A stretch of DNA of 64,000 nt, taken from assembly GCA_022709755.1 (NCBI GenBank), contig JAKLIF010000007.1:123280-187279 (forward strand). Direction: 5' to 3'. The notes below the pieces were generated by a model, which did no database searches, was not told the origin of the DNA, and saw only the letters and a program-made list of their open reading frames with translations. Positions 1 through 8,956 of the stretch are shown here, one piece after another. Positions within the stretch are counted from its first letter, which is position 1, and each line of letters starts with the position of its first letter. The DNA comes from Elusimicrobiota bacterium (lineage in GTDB: Bacteria; Elusimicrobiota; Elusimicrobia; FEN-1173; JAKLIF01). A program made the translations under genes and the position numbers.

Positions 1-611
1 ACTCCGGAATCGAGCAGATAATCCGCCACCTCATTGCGAACGTCCACCTCGGCCAAGGCCCGATGGGCCTCAAAATCGAACTCCCCCCACGCCCCTTCCA
101 GCCCCACTGAGAACGCGGCTGATTTCTCCCCCGCGTTGGATGCGATCCGCGTGACCAGAGAAGAGATGTTCTTTTGCGCCTCGACGCTTCCGTGCAGATC
201 CTCGATCAGGAACACCCACGGCAAGTCCGGGCGGGAACGACCGACCTCCAAGACCGTCGCGTAAGACAGCATCCCCGGATCAATGAACGGCACGTGCCGG
301 ACCGAGGGAGGCGTCCCGGCGGGGCCGTAGGGAGCAGAAACCTCCGCATCGCCCAGACGACGAGCCCCCACGGATTTTCCGAAGGAAACAATGCTCTCTT
401 TGACAGCGGGAAGTTGTGCGAGAAGAGTCGGGGAGGAATGATCGGTCTGTTCTATCGAAAGGGGAGACGCTTCTTTTCCCTGCGCCCGCTGGACGGCATT
501 TCGGCGGTCATTCCAGAAACTGGCTTCCACATACGGAGCCGCCAGCGTGGAATATAAGAATACCCCACACATTCCTAATGCCGTAATGCGCAATGATAAC
601 CGTTTTTTCAT
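1..611 (-). CDS. Secreted protein of unknown function, N-terminal part (runs off the left edge)
   Basis: An open frame starts at an ATG at 611-609 and stays open to base 1, giving 203 codons with no stop. The N terminus (MKKRLSLRITALGMCGVFLY...) looks like a Sec signal peptide, with a likely cut near ...AAPYVEA, so the protein is probably exported. After a low-complexity stretch, residues about 140-200 contain FLIEDLHGSVEAQKNI and VGLEGAWGEFD. This resembles secreted proteins with an 'IQDAH..EAQ-NI ... VEGA-G-D' pattern that I recall from Omnitrophota and that vaguely recall TraB/ChaN-like folds; the function is not known to me. No clear ribosome site is seen. It lies 34 nt after the T tract of a terminator, so it must have its own promoter or depend on read-through. 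Confidence 0.75.
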   Translation of the reverse strand, partial: MKKRLSLRITALGMCGVFLYSTLAAPYVEASFWNDRRNAVQRAQGKEASPLSIEQTDHSSPTLLAQLPAVKESIVSFGKSVGARRLGDAEVSAPYGPAGTPPSVRHVPFIDPGMLSYATVLEVGRSRPDLPWVFLIEDLHGSVEAQKNISSLVTRIASNAGEKSAAFSVGLEGAWGEFDFEAHRALAEVDVRNEVADYLLDSG

Positions 612-645
612 TGATGTGAATTAGTATCTAACTATAATAGCGCTG

Positions 646-682
646 AAAAAACATGGCATTCGATGCAAAAGATCAACGCCAT
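646..682 (-). terminator. Intrinsic terminator after sat
   Basis: On the minus strand ATGGCGTTGAT (682-672) pairs with ATCGAATGCCAT (664-653), giving 11 pairs with one bulged G and a 7-nt loop. It is followed by GTTTTTTC (T tract 651-646). It sits about 100 nt after the sat stop codon and would end the SGNH-nadC-birA-sat transcript. The rest of the AT-rich gap (612-778) shows no convincing -35/-10 pair. Confidence 0.75.
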
Positions 683-778
683 TCACCGCTACTATAATTT
701 AACGTTTTTGGCTTAATATTGACGGAGGGACTTGTAACGCTTATGTAACATTTACTGATTATATTGAATATAGCGCGT

Positions 779-1945
779 TTATTTCGATTTATAGTGTTTT
801 ATGAGGATTTCCGCGATTTTAGGGTGTGTAAATTCAGGAGGCGGTATTTCTCCCCGCAGCAGCATCTCTCGGACGGCTGAGCCCGAAAAAACACGGTGAT
901 CGGACGCGGGATGCGGGCAGGTTTTCGATGAAACAACCTGTTTGCATTCGGAACACCAGAAAGTGCTATCGAAAAAAACCGGCGTGATCCCCAATTCCCC
1001 GCTTTGGAAATCCGAAAAAATCTTTTGCGCGTCATAGGGTCCGTAATAGGACCCCACCCCCGCATGATCCCGCCCCACGATGAAATGGGTGCACCCATAG
1101 TTCTTCCGGACGATCGCATGGTGGACGGCTTCGCGCGGCCCGGCGTAATGCATGGCCGAAGGATTCACGGAAAGGAGCACGCGATGGGGCGGGAAACAGT
1201 TCTTCAGCAAGGCCTCATAACACTCCATCCGGACCGTCGCGGGCACGTCGTCGGACTTGGTCTCACCGACGATGGGGTGGAGCAACAGCCCGTCACAGGT
1301 CTCCAAGGCGCATTTCTGGATGTATTCGTGGGCCCGGTGTACGGGGTTCCTCGTCTGGAAACCCACCACGGTCTTCCAGCCCTCCCGCTCGAAATGAGCG
1401 CGGGTCTGCCGGGGAGTGAGCCGTCGATCCGAAAACGGCCTGTCCGACGGAAGATCGATGACCTGAACCTCCCCCCCGACGAGGAAAGGGCCCCGTTCAA
1501 TCATCGCCGCCACGCCCGGATGTTTTTGTTCCTTCGTCCGGTAGACGGACAGGGCCTCCCTTTCAAGATCCACGCTGAACCGGTCGGTGATCCGGAGCAC
1601 GGCACGGACGATCCCATCGGGACCGCACAACGCCACCGCCGTCCGGCCCTGCAAACTCCGATATCGTTCTTCGCCGACCCCCAAGACCACCGGGAGAGTC
1701 CACACCGTCCCGTCTTTCAGCCGCATCTCCCGGAGGACGGTCTCGTAATCGTCTCGTCCCATGAAACCAGTGAGCGGCGACACCGCCCCGACGGCGAGGA
1801 GTTCGACATCCGACATCTGCCTCGCGTTCAGATTCAATCGGGGGAGCGAGTCCGCCTGGTCCCTCAAGGATCCCGCACCCTCCGGAGGCACTCCGCATTC
1901 ACGGAGAACCCCTCCGTGGGGCACGGATAAATGCTCAGTCCCCAT
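779..1945 (-). CDS. sat: Sulfate adenylyltransferase (ATP sulfurylase)
   Basis: Makes adenosine 5'-phosphosulfate and pyrophosphate from ATP and sulfate in the cytoplasm, the first step of sulfate activation (or the reverse in sulfur oxidation). The 388-aa protein has the family N terminus (PHGG at 9-12), the nucleotide-binding QTRNPVHRAHE block at 197-207 (QxRN and HxxH), and NPSAMHYAGPREA followed by VGRDHAGVG. A C-terminal CSECKQVVSSKTCPH segment may bind zinc. The frame extends upstream into birA, but an ATG at 1945 (or GTG at 1948) lies 7-10 nt after AGGAAGGA and overlaps the birA end by 11 nt, so that start is preferred. No APS reductase is nearby, so assimilatory versus dissimilatory use cannot be told. 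Confidence 0.95.
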   Translation of the reverse strand: MGTEHLSVPHGGVLRECGVPPEGAGSLRDQADSLPRLNLNARQMSDVELLAVGAVSPLTGFMGRDDYETVLREMRLKDGTVWTLPVVLGVGEERYRSLQGRTAVALCGPDGIVRAVLRITDRFSVDLEREALSVYRTKEQKHPGVAAMIERGPFLVGGEVQVIDLPSDRPFSDRRLTPRQTRAHFEREGWKTVVGFQTRNPVHRAHEYIQKCALETCDGLLLHPIVGETKSDDVPATVRMECYEALLKNCFPPHRVLLSVNPSAMHYAGPREAVHHAIVRKNYGCTHFIVGRDHAGVGSYYGPYDAQKIFSDFQSGELGITPVFFDSTFWCSECKQVVSSKTCPHPASDHRVFSGSAVREMLLRGEIPPPEFTHPKIAEILIKHYKSK

Positions 1946-2939
1946 CACGCCCGCGTCCTTCCTGACGGAGAGAGCCGGGCACGACATCCCCCTCGGATAA
2001 AACGATATTCCGGCCCGGCGACAGGCGGAGCACGAGCCGCCCTTCCCCGTCCACATCGACGACCCGGCCTCTCCGTTTTCCCGTCGATGTGTTCACCGTG
2101 ACATCCCGACCGATCAAAACAGACCGCCGACGGTAATCCGCCCGGAACGCGGCGAACCCCTCCATCAAATATCTCTGGTAGGCCTTCCTGAATTCCCCCA
2201 GGAACTTCGTGAGTATCTCTTGACGCGGCACGGACCGGGACCCGGTCAAATCAGCCAAGGAACCGGCCGGCGAAATGACATCCGAGGGAACACTGTTGAG
2301 GCAGTTCAATCCCAGTCCCAAAACGACCCATTGGACCCGGTCGGATTCGGACGACATCTCCGCGAGGATCCCGGCGACCTTCTTCCCGCGAATCCAAACG
2401 TCGTTCGGCCATTTCAGACCGGCCTTCAACGAGACCACCTCTTCGATCGTTCGGCACAGGACCAACGCCGCGACCAGGGGGAGAGACGGGATCGACCGGG
2501 GTGAGAGCGCGGGACGCAGGATGATTGAAAACCAGAGTCCCCCGGGAGAGGAGATCCACCGACGCCCCAGTCGTCCACGACCGGAAGTCTGTCGTTCGGC
2601 GATGACGACGGTCCCCTCCGGTTCTCCATGAAAGGCCCTGTCCTTGGCCACATCCTGAGTGGAGCTCAGGACAGGATGATATTCAAGGTGACCGTAAAAC
2701 CTCTCCGCCGAGAGGGCGGACCGGATCTGGCGGACATCCAGGATATTCTCCGAGGCCTCGAAACGATATCCGCAACGGGATTTACCGACGATCGAATACC
2801 CGGCCTGTCGGAGTCCGCGGATCTGTTTATGGATGGCGGCGCGGGTCACCGAGAATCGACCGGCCAATATCTTTCCGGACACGGATGTCTGTCCGGCGTT
2901 TTTCTTCAGGTAATCCAGGATGAGAGAACGCGTCGACAC
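1935..2939 (-). CDS. birA: Bifunctional biotin-protein ligase / biotin operon repressor
   Basis: Activates biotin to biotinyl-5'-AMP and transfers it to the biotin-carrier lysine of carboxylases. The 334-aa product has an N-terminal winged helix-turn-helix (about residues 1-65, with VTRAAIHKQIRGL as recognition region), so it is the BirA type that can also repress biotin genes. The catalytic GRGRLGRRW loop, KWPNDV and the glycine-rich VLGLGLN stretch follow, with a C-terminal SH3-like domain. It starts 10 nt after the nadC stop and overlaps sat, so all three are in one operon. No biotin synthesis gene is in view. Confidence 0.95.
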   Translation of the reverse strand: MSTRSLILDYLKKNAGQTSVSGKILAGRFSVTRAAIHKQIRGLRQAGYSIVGKSRCGYRFEASENILDVRQIRSALSAERFYGHLEYHPVLSSTQDVAKDRAFHGEPEGTVVIAERQTSGRGRLGRRWISSPGGLWFSIILRPALSPRSIPSLPLVAALVLCRTIEEVVSLKAGLKWPNDVWIRGKKVAGILAEMSSESDRVQWVVLGLGLNCLNSVPSDVISPAGSLADLTGSRSVPRQEILTKFLGEFRKAYQRYLMEGFAAFRADYRRRSVLIGRDVTVNTSTGKRRGRVVDVDGEGRLVLRLSPGRNIVLSEGDVVPGSLRQEGRGRDGD

Positions 2940-2949
2940 AGGCTGACGG

Positions 2950-3855
2950 TTATTCAGGGAGGATCTCCATGCTCATATTGAGTTGAGGGGCTGAATGGGT
3001 GATCCGCCCGACTGAAATCCGCTCCGGCCCCGTGAGGGCCACCGGGCGCACATTGTCGAGTGACACGTTCCCCGACACCTCCAGCTCCGGGCACCTCAAT
3101 CGCCGTTCACGGCAGAACCGACGCACGGTCCGGATGAGTCCGGGGAGGACGCGATGATGGAAATTATCGAAAATCAACAGGTCGACGCCGGCCAAGACCG
3201 CCCAGAGGATGTGTTGCTTGTTCTGTGCCTCCATGGCGACGTACCGCTTGGCTTTCCTCAAGTTTCCAATCTGCCGAAACAGGTCGGCCAGCTGCTTCTC
3301 GTCTTTGATGAGGCTCAAATGGTTTTCCTTGATGAAGACGTACCGAGACAGATCCATCCGATGGTTGAATCCCCCGCCGCACCGGACGGCGTATTTGTGC
3401 AGATGGCGCAAGCCGGGGATGGTCTTCCGCGTGTCATAGATTTTCGCGTGGGTTCCGCGCACGGCGCGGACGAAGCGGTGGGTGGCCGTGGAGATTCCCG
3501 ACAGGTGTGTCAAAAAGTTCAAGGCGGTCCGTTCGGCGGCCAAGAGGGCCCTCAACGGACCAACGACCTCCATGACCGTCTGATCCGGCCGGATGTGTTC
3601 GCCGTCCCGCACGCGGACGCGCACCCGGCATCGACGATCCACCCGCCGGAAAAGGCGTGCGACGATACCGACCCCGCACGCAACGCCCGGGGCCCGGGAA
3701 ACGATCAGGGCTCGTCGATATAACCCGTCCGGAATGAATCGCCGGGAGGTCACATCGTTCCAAGTCCGGTCCTCCCGGAGGGAAAGATGAATAATGGAAT
3801 CCCATTTCGACGACGTTGGTTCCGCTTTTTTATTTTTCATGACGGCTGTTATCAC
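2950..3855 (-). CDS. nadC: Nicotinate-nucleotide pyrophosphorylase (quinolinate phosphoribosyltransferase)
   Basis: Converts quinolinate and PRPP to nicotinate mononucleotide, the last step of de novo NAD ring synthesis. The 301-aa protein shows LREDRTWNDVTS near the start, the substrate-binding DTRKTIPGLRHLHKYA and GGGFNHRMDL blocks, IKENHL, MEAQN and the C-terminal SGNVSLDNV...ISVGRITHS strand pair. The start used is a GTG whose GTGA overlaps the upstream stop; an ATG 15 nt later (3840) is equally possible, and neither has a clear Shine-Dalgarno. nadA and nadB are not in this window. Confidence 0.93.
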   Translation of the reverse strand: MITAVMKNKKAEPTSSKWDSIIHLSLREDRTWNDVTSRRFIPDGLYRRALIVSRAPGVACGVGIVARLFRRVDRRCRVRVRVRDGEHIRPDQTVMEVVGPLRALLAAERTALNFLTHLSGISTATHRFVRAVRGTHAKIYDTRKTIPGLRHLHKYAVRCGGGFNHRMDLSRYVFIKENHLSLIKDEKQLADLFRQIGNLRKAKRYVAMEAQNKQHILWAVLAGVDLLIFDNFHHRVLPGLIRTVRRFCRERRLRCPELEVSGNVSLDNVRPVALTGPERISVGRITHSAPQLNMSMEILPE

Positions 3856-4712
3856 CCGATGTATCCGAATTCGATCAGAGCATTATATATTTTTTCAGCC
3901 AGAACGCGATTGCCAAATTTATTCAAGTGCCCGTCAGGTAAACGATAGTCATCGCCCGGGACGGACACGGTGACCCCGGGAGCCGGAATCGGTTCGAGCC
4001 GGTCTGACGGATCCGCCATGTCATGTCCGACGACCAGCACCCGCACCCCTCGTCCGTTCGCCATCCCGATCAGTTCCGAGAGCCCCGCACGATAGAGCTC
4101 CTTCGCCTTGTCTTCCGCCGCGCCACGTCGGTCGACCGCGGATTCATAATAACGGTCGATCCCCCAGGAAATCCCCCGACGGCAAAGGCGGTAGACGTGC
4201 GACCGGCTCAACGACTTTTCCGTGTGTCTCCACAGGATCTCATCCAGCCGACCTTTGAGACGGTCGGCCAGGATGCGGGGATAGTTTCCCCGTGAAAACA
4301 GGTAGATGAGGATCTGATGGTCAACAGTCGGAGCGAGCTCCTTGTAATGTCGTATGTGATGGACGATCTGGGTCCCCTGGATCCCCGCATTGACCGCACG
4401 AAAGCATCCGGTCTTCCTCTTCGAAATTTCCTCCTCAAGATACCGAGGGTAGGTCTCATCGTCCTCCACCCCGATCCCATACGTGAAAGAATCACCCAGG
4501 CAGAGGATGCCTCCGATCGGATGACACGGGTTCGCGCCTCTCGCCGACGGAGAGGGGCGGACGGGTTTAAGGCTCATCAGCCGGACATACTCCGATTGGA
4601 GCCGGATCGGCCGGACGGGAGCCATACCCCGAAGACCGACCTCCATCAATCCAGTGGCTCCGAGGATGGCGAGAGCCATCAATGTCGCTTTTTCGATAAT
4701 ATTCCGAGTCAT
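3852..4712 (-). CDS. Membrane-anchored SGNH/GDSL-type hydrolase, substrate unknown
   Basis: The 286-aa protein starts with a hydrophobic segment (about residues 8-28) likely to anchor it in the inner membrane with the rest outside. Block I of the SGNH superfamily is seen as CLGDSFTYGIG (catalytic Ser), and the block V Asp-His pair as DGHLNKFGN near residue 265. The middle region is poorly conserved. Related proteins act as esterases or O-acyl transferases on sugars or lipids, but the substrate cannot be read here. It is the first gene of the nadC-birA-sat run, with a GGGAG 11 nt before the ATG. Confidence 0.8.
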   Translation of the reverse strand: MTRNIIEKATLMALAILGATGLMEVGLRGMAPVRPIRLQSEYVRLMSLKPVRPSPSARGANPCHPIGGILCLGDSFTYGIGVEDDETYPRYLEEEISKRKTGCFRAVNAGIQGTQIVHHIRHYKELAPTVDHQILIYLFSRGNYPRILADRLKGRLDEILWRHTEKSLSRSHVYRLCRRGISWGIDRYYESAVDRRGAAEDKAKELYRAGLSELIGMANGRGVRVLVVGHDMADPSDRLEPIPAPGVTVSVPGDDYRLPDGHLNKFGNRVLAEKIYNALIEFGYIG

Positions 4713-4759
4713 CGGTTTTCCCGCTCCCTTTCTCCGACGGCATTCTTTACGGCCGGTTT

Positions 4760-4765
4760 ATTCTA
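4760..4765 (-). promoter_or_regulatory. Possible extended -10 for the SGNH-nadC-birA-sat operon
   Basis: TGCTAGAAT on the minus strand matches an extended -10 (TGnTAtAAT) 48 nt before the SGNH start. No good -35 is seen, as is common for extended -10 promoters. It lies in the 133-bp gap between divergent genes. Confidence 0.35.
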
Positions 4766-4807
4766 GCACAACACCGCCGCCCACAGTGAGCCGAACGTCA
4801 ACCGAGT

Positions 4808-4837
4808 GTTGCTCCGGGACCGTGAATTTGATATTTT
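4808..4837 (+). promoter_or_regulatory. Possible promoter of the HD-GYP gene
   Basis: TTGCTC and TATTTT (4832-4837) are 17 bp apart. Transcription would start about base 4844, almost on the ATG at 4846, and no Shine-Dalgarno is seen, so the mRNA could be leaderless. Both boxes are imperfect. Confidence 0.3.
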
Positions 4838-4845
4838 ACGATCCT

Positions 4846-6084
4846 ATGGACCGCCCACGAAAGACCTCTCGGGTTCAGCCCCCCTCCCTCAGAAAGATCG
4901 AATCCCTCCGGCGGGAAAACAAAGTCCTCAAGGAATGGCAACGACGTCTTTCCATCCTCCTGGGGTATGCCAAAAAGATATCCGCTGAAACCGAATTGGA
5001 CCGCCTCCTTCAGTTACTCATGGATGAGGCCAAACGCGTCCTCCAGGCGGACCGGTGCACCGTCTTCCTTCTGGACAAAAAACGAAACGAACTCTGGTCG
5101 AGAATGGCCTCCGGGAACGAGGTCATTCGTGTTCCCGCCTACAAAGGGATCGTCGGAGAAACCGTCACTTCCGGTCGAACCATCCACATCCCCGACGCTT
5201 ACGGCGATTCCCGATTCAACAAGGAGATCGACCGGATCACGGGCTACCACACCCGGAACCTTCTGACGGCGCCCATGAGGAACAACCGTCGGGAGATCAT
5301 CGGGGCCTTCCAGGTGCTCAACAAGAAACGGGGGTCGTTCACTCCCCAGGACGAAAAAATCCTGCTCATCTTCGCGGATCAAGCGGCGGTGGCCATCGAG
5401 AACACCCGCCTCTACGAAGAAGTGAGGCACGCCTCTCAAGACACCATCATCCGGCTGGCCTCCGCCGCCGAATACAAGGACAAGGACACCCGGAATCACC
5501 TGGAACGAATGAGCCGTTACTGCGCCCTCATCGCCGAACAGATGGACATGCCCAAGAGCTTCATCGAAGACATCCTCCTGGCAAGCCCCATGCACGACAT
5601 CGGAAAACTGGGCGTCGCCGACGCCATTCTGAAGAAACCCGGCAAACTGGAGGCCGTCGAGTGGACGGAGATCAAACGCCACCCCATCTACGGAGCCGAC
5701 ATCCTGCGAAATTCCGACAACGACCTGATCCAGATGTCCGAACGCATCGCCCGGTCCCATCATGAAAAATGGGACGGAAGCGGATATCCGCTGGGATTGA
5801 AGAAGGAGGAGATTCCCCTGGAAGGACGGATCGTCGCCTTGGCCGACGTTTTTGACGCGCTGACGTCCAAACGCTGTTACAAAGACGCTCTCCCCATCGA
5901 AGAGACCTTGAAGATCATCCGGGAAGGGGCCGGCACACACTTCGACCCGGACGTGGTCAGCGCTTTTTACCGGGCCTTGCCTAAGATCATGAAGGTCATG
6001 GATGATTTCGCCGATAAATACAAATCGTCATCCGATGAGGGCCCGGCGAAGGTGCCTCTCCACTCCTCCGTCACCCAACAATAA
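4846..6084 (+). CDS. GAF and HD-GYP domain protein, probable cyclic-di-GMP phosphodiesterase
   Basis: A 412-aa cytoplasmic signalling protein. A short coiled coil (about 15-45) leads into a GAF sensor domain (about 48-190) and an HD-GYP domain (about 200-390). The metal and catalytic residues are visible: HDIGK with H250-D251, and HHEKWDGSGYP at 305-315, which is the GYP signature, followed by DVFDALTSKR. Such enzymes hydrolyse c-di-GMP to GMP; the GAF ligand is unknown. There is no receiver or transmembrane domain. The frame is open further upstream, but the ATG at 4846 is the first one that fits conserved sequence; a GTG at 4822 is possible. It is the only plus-strand gene of the window and converges on uvrB with a 12-bp gap. 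Confidence 0.9.
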   Translation: MDRPRKTSRVQPPSLRKIESLRRENKVLKEWQRRLSILLGYAKKISAETELDRLLQLLMDEAKRVLQADRCTVFLLDKKRNELWSRMASGNEVIRVPAYKGIVGETVTSGRTIHIPDAYGDSRFNKEIDRITGYHTRNLLTAPMRNNRREIIGAFQVLNKKRGSFTPQDEKILLIFADQAAVAIENTRLYEEVRHASQDTIIRLASAAEYKDKDTRNHLERMSRYCALIAEQMDMPKSFIEDILLASPMHDIGKLGVADAILKKPGKLEAVEWTEIKRHPIYGADILRNSDNDLIQMSERIARSHHEKWDGSGYPLGLKKEEIPLEGRIVALADVFDALTSKRCYKDALPIEETLKIIREGAGTHFDPDVVSAFYRALPKIMKVMDDFADKYKSSSDEGPAKVPLHSSVTQQ

Positions 6085-6096
6085 CCCGCCGGGGGA

Positions 6097-8142
6097 TCAC
6101 CCCGACGTCCGCCGACGGCCCCGGGGCCGGACCATCAGATCCTTGATCTCGGCGACTTTATCCCTCAGGACCGCCGCCGTCTCGAAATCCAACACATCCG
6201 CCGCCTCCTTCATCTGACGTTCCAGATCGCGGATCAAGACCGGAAGGTTCTTTCTGTCGGCATACCGCACGCCGTCCTCCCGGACCCATTGAGACAGCCC
6301 GGCCTGCTTGGCTTTGTACTGGAATTCCTCGAGTTCCTGAACGGCCTTATGGACGGTCCTCGGAGTGATGTGGTGGAGACGGTTGTGCTCGGACTGTCGC
6401 TCCCGGCGGCGTTGCATCTCCTGGAGCGCCCGTTTCATGGATCCCGTCACGCTGTCCGCATAGAGGACCACTTGTCCGTGGATGTTCCTGGCCGCGCGGC
6501 CGCAGACCTGGATCAAGGTGGTCTCCGACCTCAAGAACCCCTCCTTATCCGCGTCCAGGACCGCGACCAGGGAGACCTCCGGCATATCCAACCCTTCTCT
6601 CAAGAGATTGATCCCGACCAGGACGTCAAAAGCGCCCTTGCGCAGATCCTTCAGGATGTCCACCCGCTGGAGCGCCTTGATCTCGGAATGGAGGTATCTG
6701 ACCCGCAACGACCGGCCGGACAGATACCCCGACAGGTCCTCGGCGGTCTTCTTTGTCAGAGTCGTCACCAAAACCCTCTCTTTCCGGGCGACCCGCTGCC
6801 GGATGCGCTGGATGAGATCGTCGATCTGGTTGCGGATGGGACAGATGACCACCTCGGGGTCCACCAACCCGGTCGGGCGGATGATCTGTTCCACCACGAG
6901 GCCTCCGCATTTCTTCAGTTCATACGGACCGGGCGTGGCCGAGACATAGACCGACCGAGGGATGAGCGCCTCGAACTCGGGGAACCGCAGCGGCCTGTTA
7001 TCGACGGCCGAGGGGAGCCGGAACCCGAAATCGACCAGCGTCTTCTTGCGCGCGTGGTCCCCCTCATACATCCCGTTCAGTTGAGGGATGCTGACATGGG
7101 ATTCATCCACGACGAGCAGATAATCCTCCGGGAAATAATCCAAGAGACAGTCCGGCCTCTCCCCGGGTTTCCGCCCGGCCAGATGGCGCGAATAATTCTC
7201 GATCCCATGGCAGAAGCCGGTCTCCGTCATCATCTCCATATCAAAACGGGTGCGCTGTTCCAACCGCTGCGCCTCCAGAAGTTTCCCCGCCCCCCGGAGA
7301 ACGGCCAGCCGGTCCTCGAGTTCCCGGGAGATATCCCTCAGCGCCCGGTCGATGGTCGGCTGGGTGGTCACGAAATGACGCGCCGGATAGACGAAGAGGC
7401 GTCCTTTCTCCCGGATCTTCTCACCGGTGAGGGGATGGATCTCCAGGATACGCGAGACGCGGTCCCCATCGAGCTGTATCCGCACGGCCGTCTCCAGATA
7501 GGCCGGAAAAACCTCGACGGTATCTCCCCGGACGCGGAAATGACCCCTGGAGAAATCGACTTCATTCCGCTCGTAATGCACGCTGACCAGTTCGCGCAGG
7601 AGGTCCTCCCGTGATTTCGCCTGGCCCCGCTCCACCCTCACGCACATGTTCTTATATTCCCGGGGGCTGCCCAACCCATAGATGCAGGAGACCGACGCCA
7701 CCACGATGACGTCGCGACGCTCCAACAGGGCCGAGGTCGCCTTCAACCTCAGACGGTCGATGTGATCGTTGATGGAAGCATCTTTCTCGATGTAGGTGTC
7801 GCTCTGGGGAACATACGCTTCCGGCTGGTAATAATCGTAATAGGAGATGAAATATTCGACGGCGTTCCGGGGGAAGAAAGCCTTGAATTCGGCGTAGAGT
7901 TGGGCGGCCAGGATCTTGTTCGGCGAGAGGACCAGCGTCGGAAGATTGAGTTGTTCGATCACGTTCGCCATCGTGAACGTCTTGCCGCTCCCCGTCACTC
8001 CGAGGAGGACCTGGTGCCGGCGGGACTGCCGGAACCCCTCCATCAATTCCCGGATGGCCCGGGGTTGGTCCCCGGCGGGTTTGAAAGTGGACTTCAGTTT
8101 AAACGCAGTGTCCAACCGGTCACCGTCGATGGGCGACGCCAT
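6097..8142 (-). CDS. uvrB: UvrABC excinuclease subunit B
   Basis: The damage-verifying helicase of nucleotide excision repair, which receives DNA from UvrA and recruits UvrC. At 681 aa it is full length. Walker A is GVTGSGKT at 48-55, the beta-hairpin that probes DNA is YYDYYQPEAYVP, the DEAH-like box reads DESH, and helicase motif VI is seen around QVCGRAARN. The C-terminal UVR motif that binds UvrC is LDFETAAVLRDKVAEI. It follows surE by 49 bp and may be the last gene of the dcw transcript. Confidence 0.97.
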   Translation of the reverse strand: MASPIDGDRLDTAFKLKSTFKPAGDQPRAIRELMEGFRQSRRHQVLLGVTGSGKTFTMANVIEQLNLPTLVLSPNKILAAQLYAEFKAFFPRNAVEYFISYYDYYQPEAYVPQSDTYIEKDASINDHIDRLRLKATSALLERRDVIVVASVSCIYGLGSPREYKNMCVRVERGQAKSREDLLRELVSVHYERNEVDFSRGHFRVRGDTVEVFPAYLETAVRIQLDGDRVSRILEIHPLTGEKIREKGRLFVYPARHFVTTQPTIDRALRDISRELEDRLAVLRGAGKLLEAQRLEQRTRFDMEMMTETGFCHGIENYSRHLAGRKPGERPDCLLDYFPEDYLLVVDESHVSIPQLNGMYEGDHARKKTLVDFGFRLPSAVDNRPLRFPEFEALIPRSVYVSATPGPYELKKCGGLVVEQIIRPTGLVDPEVVICPIRNQIDDLIQRIRQRVARKERVLVTTLTKKTAEDLSGYLSGRSLRVRYLHSEIKALQRVDILKDLRKGAFDVLVGINLLREGLDMPEVSLVAVLDADKEGFLRSETTLIQVCGRAARNIHGQVVLYADSVTGSMKRALQEMQRRRERQSEHNRLHHITPRTVHKAVQELEEFQYKAKQAGLSQWVREDGVRYADRKNLPVLIRDLERQMKEAADVLDFETAAVLRDKVAEIKDLMVRPRGRRRTSG

Positions 8143-8191
8143 GGATGATGCCGACGGGGTGTCTATCGCCGCCGCGGGGATCGGCGAAAGA

Positions 8192-8956
8192 TCAGACCTG
8201 CCATTTCCATTGTTTAAAAACGGGGATCATATCCATGGCCGTCATATCCAAACGGATGGGGGTCACCGAGATCTTCCCCTGTTCGATGGCCGTGATGTCG
8301 GATCCGGGGACGGAGATCCCGCTGGGCGTCGCCCCGGCCAACCAATAGTAGGCCTGTCCGCGAGGATCGACTCCCGATTCGAAATCCTTTCCATAGATCC
8401 TTTTTCCCAAAAGGGTGACCATCACCCCCTTGATCTTGTTCCGCGGGCGATCGGGCACGTTCACGTTCAGACAGATGTTCCGCGGCAGTGATTTTTCGAG
8501 GACCATCTTCGCCAGTTGACGGCTGAACGCCGCCGCCGGCTTATAATTCCCGTGCCCTTGGTACGCCAATGACACGGCGATGGAAGGGATTCCGAGCATC
8601 GTCCCCTCCACGGCGGCACCGATGGTGCCCGAATAGATCGTGTCGGCCCCGAGGTTCGGGCCGCTGTTGATCCCGGAGACGATGATATCCACGCGCTGTT
8701 TAAGCATGGTCAAGACGCCGAACCGGACGCAGTCCGCCGGGGTTCCGTTGATGATATAGGTCCGATGGTCCACGCGGTGGACACGGATGGGTTTATGGAG
8801 AGTGATGGCGTGGCTGGCCGCGGAACGCTCCTGGTCGGGGACCACCACGGTCACACGGCCCAACGAAGACAACGCCCGGGCCAAGATCTTCAGTCCGGGG
8901 GCGTAGATGCCATCGTCGTTGCATACGAATATCTGTCGTTCTCCGTTTCGTCTCAT
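8192..8956 (-). CDS. surE: 5'/3'-nucleotidase SurE
   Basis: A metal-dependent nucleoside monophosphate phosphatase linked to stationary-phase survival. The 254-aa protein has the N-terminal metal site CNDDGI and the family block SGINSGPNLGADTIYSGT, with Asn and Ser ligands in place. Its ATG overlaps the murG stop by 4 bp (ATGA), so it is probably translated with murG. Its place at the end of a cell-wall operon is not explained by its known role. Confidence 0.95.
   Translation of the reverse strand: MRRNGERQIFVCNDDGIYAPGLKILARALSSLGRVTVVVPDQERSAASHAITLHKPIRVHRVDHRTYIINGTPADCVRFGVLTMLKQRVDIIVSGINSGPNLGADTIYSGTIGAAVEGTMLGIPSIAVSLAYQGHGNYKPAAAFSRQLAKMVLEKSLPRNICLNVNVPDRPRNKIKGVMVTLLGKRIYGKDFESGVDPRGQAYYWLAGATPSGISVPGSDITAIEQGKISVTPIRLDMTAMDMIPVFKQWKWQV

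Noticed and set aside
6091..6104. GGGG-ATCA-CCCC inverted repeat between the convergent HD-GYP and uvrB genes
   Set aside because: The stem is only four or five pairs and there is no T tract on either strand, so it is not called a terminator.
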